Source: Roseovarius sp. M141 (GTDB taxonomy: Bacteria > Pseudomonadota > Alphaproteobacteria > Rhodobacterales > Rhodobacteraceae). Taken from it: a stretch of 64,000 bases of DNA. Below the pieces are notes generated by a model. It ran no database searches. It saw nothing but the letters and a program-made list of their open reading frames with translations, and had not been told where the DNA came from. Each line of letters opens with the position of its first letter. Position 1 is the stretch's first letter. Position numbers and translations under genes: made by a program. Where the stretch lies: the NCBI RefSeq assembly GCF_024355225.1, contig NZ_VCNH01000008.1, positions 2,976,001 through 3,040,000 on the forward strand, in the 5' to 3' direction. Shown piece after piece: positions 61,921-64,000 of this stretch.

Positions 61921-62178
61921 TCAGATCTCGACTTCGATTGCCAATGCGTGGATGCGTGCGATCAGGGCGGGGCCTATGGCCGCATGGATGGCCCGATGGC
62001 GCGCAATCCGCGACATTGGCGCCAGTTCGGGCGCCTGAATGCGCACCCGAAAATGCGACTGCCCCCCTTCGGGATATCCTGAATGGCCGCGATGCGCCTC
62101 GCTTTCGTCAATGACTTCAAGAAATTGCGCATCGAAACTATGTTCCAACGCCGCGCGGATTTCTGCTGCCTTTTCCAT
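61921..62178 (-). CDS. BolA family protein
   Basis: Protein of 85 residues: MEKAAEIRAALEHSFDAQFL, then VIDESEAHRGHSGYPEGGQS, HFRVRIQAPELAPMSRIAR and HRAIHAAIGPAL. The conserved histidine in IARHRAIHAA and the FxV/RV strand are the BolA pattern. BolA proteins pair with monothiol glutaredoxins in iron-sulfur trafficking. The frame is open to 62334, but that part lies inside the divergent J-domain gene, so ATG 62178 is used. Confidence 0.9.
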   Translation of the reverse strand: MEKAAEIRAALEHSFDAQFLEVIDESEAHRGHSGYPEGGQSHFRVRIQAPELAPMSRIARHRAIHAAIGPALIARIHALAIEVEI

Positions 62179-62254
62179 AATATCGCCTTTGGCCCCCTTC
62201 AATTCGTGCCCAATTAGATTAGAGTATCCGCTTCGACTCGCATAGAGGTGCCAG

Positions 62255-62881
62255 ATGAGCAAATCAGATCCTTTTGGCTTCGACATGTCCGTATCCTCGG
62301 CCAAGAAGAAGAACCCCCGCGGACGGCGCAGCATGTCCGGTGCGTCCGAAACGTCGCAGCGCCAGTGCGAGCATGCCGGGTGTGAAAATCCCGGCCTTTA
62401 CCGCGCGCCCAAGGCGCCCGACGTGCTGGATGAATTCTTCTGGTTCTGTCAGGAGCATGTGCGCGAGTACAACCTGAAGTGGAACTTCTTCGACGGCACG
62501 ACCGAGGCCGAGCTGAACGCGCAATTGTCCAAGGACAAGGTGTGGGAACGCCAGACCAAGGCGTTCACCGACCCCGAGGCGCGCGCTTGGGCGCGGCTGG
62601 GTATCGAAGACCCGCATCAGGTGCTGGGCGGCAACGCCACCCGCAACCCCGGCAAGGACAAGGCCGGCGGCGGCCGTCGCCTGCCCCCCACCGAGCGGCA
62701 GGCCATCGACATACTGGAGGCCAAGGACACCATGACCAAGGCCGAGGTGCGCAAGAATTACCGCGCCCTCATCAAGGTATTGCACCCCGATATCAACGGC
62801 GGCGACCGCAGTCAGGAAGAGCAGCTGCAACAAGTCATGTGGGCTTGGGAGCAGATCAAGAACAGCCGGAATTTCAAGTAG
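62255..62881 (+). CDS. J-domain protein with C-terminal J domain
   Basis: Protein of 208 residues. The J domain is at the C-terminus (about 147-208): AIDILEAKDTMTKAEVRKNY, RALIKVLHPDINGGD with the HPD triad at 177-179. The N-terminal half has a cysteine/histidine group (QCEHAGCENPGLYRAPKAPD, WFCQEHVREYNLKWNFFDG) that may bind zinc. This layout, unlike DnaJ, is common in Rhodobacterales and other alphaproteobacteria next to bolA. It would stimulate DnaK; the client is unknown. Confidence 0.9.
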   Translation: MSKSDPFGFDMSVSSAKKKNPRGRRSMSGASETSQRQCEHAGCENPGLYRAPKAPDVLDEFFWFCQEHVREYNLKWNFFDGTTEAELNAQLSKDKVWERQTKAFTDPEARAWARLGIEDPHQVLGGNATRNPGKDKAGGGRRLPPTERQAIDILEAKDTMTKAEVRKNYRALIKVLHPDINGGDRSQEEQLQQVMWAWEQIKNSRNFK

Positions 62882-63241
62882 ATGGCACACGCGCCCGCAG
62901 TTCGGCGCCCTGCGGCGCGGACCGGTTTGGACGTCGGGCTGCGGTACGTGGTGATCATGCTGTTCGCGCTGGTGGCCAGCGCGGGTCACGCACAGACCAT
63001 GGCCGCCCATTCCGCTGGCGCGGCGATAACCGCGCAGACAGACATGGCAAAGATGGCATGCTGCGATGACGCCTCGGGCGCCGCGCACGCCACCCCCGCC
63101 TGCGCGGCGTATTGCGCGCCTGCCATATTTCAGATGGCGCAGCCGCAGTTGCGCGTGGCGCGATATTCCACGCCCGGCGCCGCGCCCGACCGCCATGGTC
63201 TGACTTGGGCGCCACCATTCACCCCTCCGCGGCGCAGTTGA
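62882..63241 (+). CDS. Small membrane/exported protein upstream of DUF411
   Basis: Protein of 119 residues. One N-terminal hydrophobic segment (YVVIMLFALVASAGHAQ) looks like a signal peptide or anchor. The middle is rich in Met, His and Cys (MAKMACCDDASGAAHATPAC and AAYCAPAIFQ), which suggests metal binding, as in small copper-related periplasmic proteins. It starts directly after the J-domain stop and precedes the DUF411 gene by 44 bp. No family named with certainty. Confidence 0.65.
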   Translation: MAHAPAVRRPAARTGLDVGLRYVVIMLFALVASAGHAQTMAAHSAGAAITAQTDMAKMACCDDASGAAHATPACAAYCAPAIFQMAQPQLRVARYSTPGAAPDRHGLTWAPPFTPPRRS

Positions 63242-63285
63242 GAGCCTGAAACCTTCTCAAAACTGTTCTGAAACGGAGAAATCCC

Positions 63286-63741
63286 ATGAAAATGATCCAG
63301 ACCCTTGCCGCTGTCGCGGCCTTCGCAGCCCTGTCAGCCACGTCCCTTCTGGCTGAAGACGACGCCATGTCCATGGTTGTCACCAAAACACCGAACTGCG
63401 GCTGTTGCACCGCATGGGCCGATCTGGCCGCCGCCGAAGGCTATGACGTCGAAATCATTGAAAACGCCGATTACACCGCGACCAAACACGCCCATGGCGT
63501 GCCCGGCGATCTGGCGTCGTGCCATTCGGCGCGTATCGGCGGGTATGTGGTGGAGGGGCATGTGCCCTTTGCCGCGCTGGCGAAACTGTTGCGTGACAAA
63601 CCTGCGATCAGCGGCATCGCGGTGCCGGGTATGCCGATGGGCTCGCCCGGAATGGGCGACGACCCAACCGCGCGCTATGATGTGCTGTCCTTCGGCGGCG
63701 AGGCGCAGACGGGCGAGGTATTCTATCGCGCCGGAGAATGA
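63286..63741 (+). CDS. DUF411 family periplasmic metal-binding protein
   Basis: Protein of 151 residues with signal peptide MKMIQTLAAVAAFAALSATS. The DUF411 core is VVTKTPNCGCCTAWADLAAA (cysteines 38, 40, 41), ATKHAHGVPGDLASCHSARI, GGYVVEGHVPFAALAKLLRD and SGIAVPGMPMGSPGMGD. These proteins are linked to copper handling (CopG type). GGAG lies just before the ATG (ACGGAGAAATCCC). Together with the Met/His/Cys-rich protein upstream it forms a probable copper pair. Confidence 0.92.
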   Translation: MKMIQTLAAVAAFAALSATSLLAEDDAMSMVVTKTPNCGCCTAWADLAAAEGYDVEIIENADYTATKHAHGVPGDLASCHSARIGGYVVEGHVPFAALAKLLRDKPAISGIAVPGMPMGSPGMGDDPTARYDVLSFGGEAQTGEVFYRAGE

Positions 63742-63760
63742 ATACCGCATCCTGAAACAA

Positions 63761-63793
63761 ACGCGCCCGCCGGATATGATCCGGCGGGCGCGT
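63761..63793. terminator. Strong bidirectional hairpin after the DUF411 gene
   Basis: ACGCGCCCGCCGGAT (63761-63775) and ATCCGGCGGGCGCGT (63779-63793) form a perfect 15-bp GC-rich stem with a 3-base loop, between the convergent DUF411 and OsmC-type genes. There is no long T-run. Confidence 0.85.
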
Positions 63794-63822
63794 ATTCTGG
63801 GCCGCGTCAATTCAGAACGATG

Positions 63823-64000
63823 TCAGACCAGCTTTGCGTCCAGCGTGATATCTGCCGTCAGCAGCTTGGAAATCGGGCAGTTCTGCTTGGTCGCTTCGGC
63901 CACGTCCTGAAAATCCGCTTCGTTGATGCCGGGGATTTTGGCGGTGACGTCCAGATGCACCTTGGTCACGGCGAACCCGTCATCGACTTTGGACAGTGTC
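63823..64000 (-). CDS. OsmC family peroxiredoxin-like protein, C-terminal part
   Basis: Partial: only the last 58 codons are in the window. The reading gives VHLDVTAKIPGINEADFQDV, AEATKQNCPISKLLTADITL and ends DAKLV. The CPISKLL stretch holds the resolving peroxidatic cysteine of OsmC-type hydroperoxide reductases. The N-terminal cysteine and start lie beyond the right edge. Confidence 0.88.
   Translation of the reverse strand, partial: TLSKVDDGFAVTKVHLDVTAKIPGINEADFQDVAEATKQNCPISKLLTADITLDAKLV

Noticed and set aside
62292..62312. Another copy of the dispersed motif in the J-domain gene
   Set aside because: GGCCAAGAAGAAGAA resembles one arm only, lies in coding sequence and encodes AKKKN; treated as coincidence.
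1..64000. tRNA genes, rRNA genes, CRISPR arrays, prophage or toxin-antitoxin loci
   Set aside because: No cloverleaf-like sequence with conserved TTCRANNC arm, no regularly spaced direct repeats and no phage or toxin gene was seen on reading both strands; this was by eye, so a covariance-model scan could still find a short RNA.

Overview
The window is high-GC alphaproteobacterial DNA, most likely from a marine Rhodobacteraceae/Roseobacteraceae chromosome. The evidence is a B12-dependent (class II) ribonucleotide reductase, a short HisG paired with HisZ, a DnaE1 polymerase, DUF1489, YbaN and J-domain proteins typical of the group, many amino-acid/amine ABC transporters with divergent LysR/RpiR/GntR regulators, and a short inverted-repeat motif scattered between genes. 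No rRNA, tRNA, CRISPR array, prophage or intact insertion sequence was seen.

Layout. 1-10.4 kb is mainly housekeeping: the 5' part of nrdJ, a DUF1489 gene, an outer-membrane beta-barrel protein, hisS-hisZ-hisG (overlapping stops and starts), slyX, dnaE and a DUF938 methyltransferase-like gene. 10.4-14.7 kb holds an amidohydrolase and a NylB-like serine hydrolase on either side of the frameshifted ruins of a polyamine-type (potA/potB/potD-like) ABC transporter. 14.7-17.0 kb is a thiosulfate-type sulfur module: secreted double rhodanese, YeeE/YedE transporter and a 54-residue membrane protein, all overlapping. 17.4-26.5 kb is a nitrogen-compound module: N-formylglutamate amidohydrolase-like protein, two different isochorismatase-like cysteine hydrolases and a complete Liv-type ABC transporter, divergent from an RpiR regulator and a glutamine-synthetase-like ligase.

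26.6-34.5 kb is mixed: a BrkB-type membrane protein, an NhaC antiporter, a group III truncated haemoglobin, a CPx metal ATPase, a PhnA/YjdM zinc-ribbon protein and a lipid acyltransferase. 34.0-45.9 kb is a second amino-compound island: polar amino acid ABC transporter, class III aminotransferase, BKACE (DUF849) enzyme and GNAT, divergent from LysR. Next to them are an SDR, a large protein joining a glutamate-mutase-like region to a cobalamin-binding domain, a ProC-like reductase, a PhyH dioxygenase and a GntR regulator. 46.0-53.6 kb is a third catabolic island: HpaB-type flavin monooxygenase, Rieske oxygenase, RidA, DUF1028 and an ArgE-like amidohydrolase in one tight operon, then a LysR regulator and a frameshifted flavin reductase-LysR effector-domain fusion; an aldehyde dehydrogenase remnant lies at its upstream end.

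53.6-64 kb returns to mainly core genes: ybaN, a PuuD-like glutamine amidotransferase, a 52-residue DUF2256 zinc protein, pepN, a secreted SLT-type protein, gatB, a thioesterase, DUF4177, BolA, a J-domain protein, a DUF411 pair and the 3' end of an OsmC gene. The points most worth follow-up are the three catabolic islands of unknown substrate (17-26, 34-46 and 46-53 kb), the E+S-fused B12 protein, the flavin reductase-LysR fusion, the dispersed TTGG..AAAATACCC motif, and a 17-bp-arm palindrome that carries the stop codons of two convergent genes.
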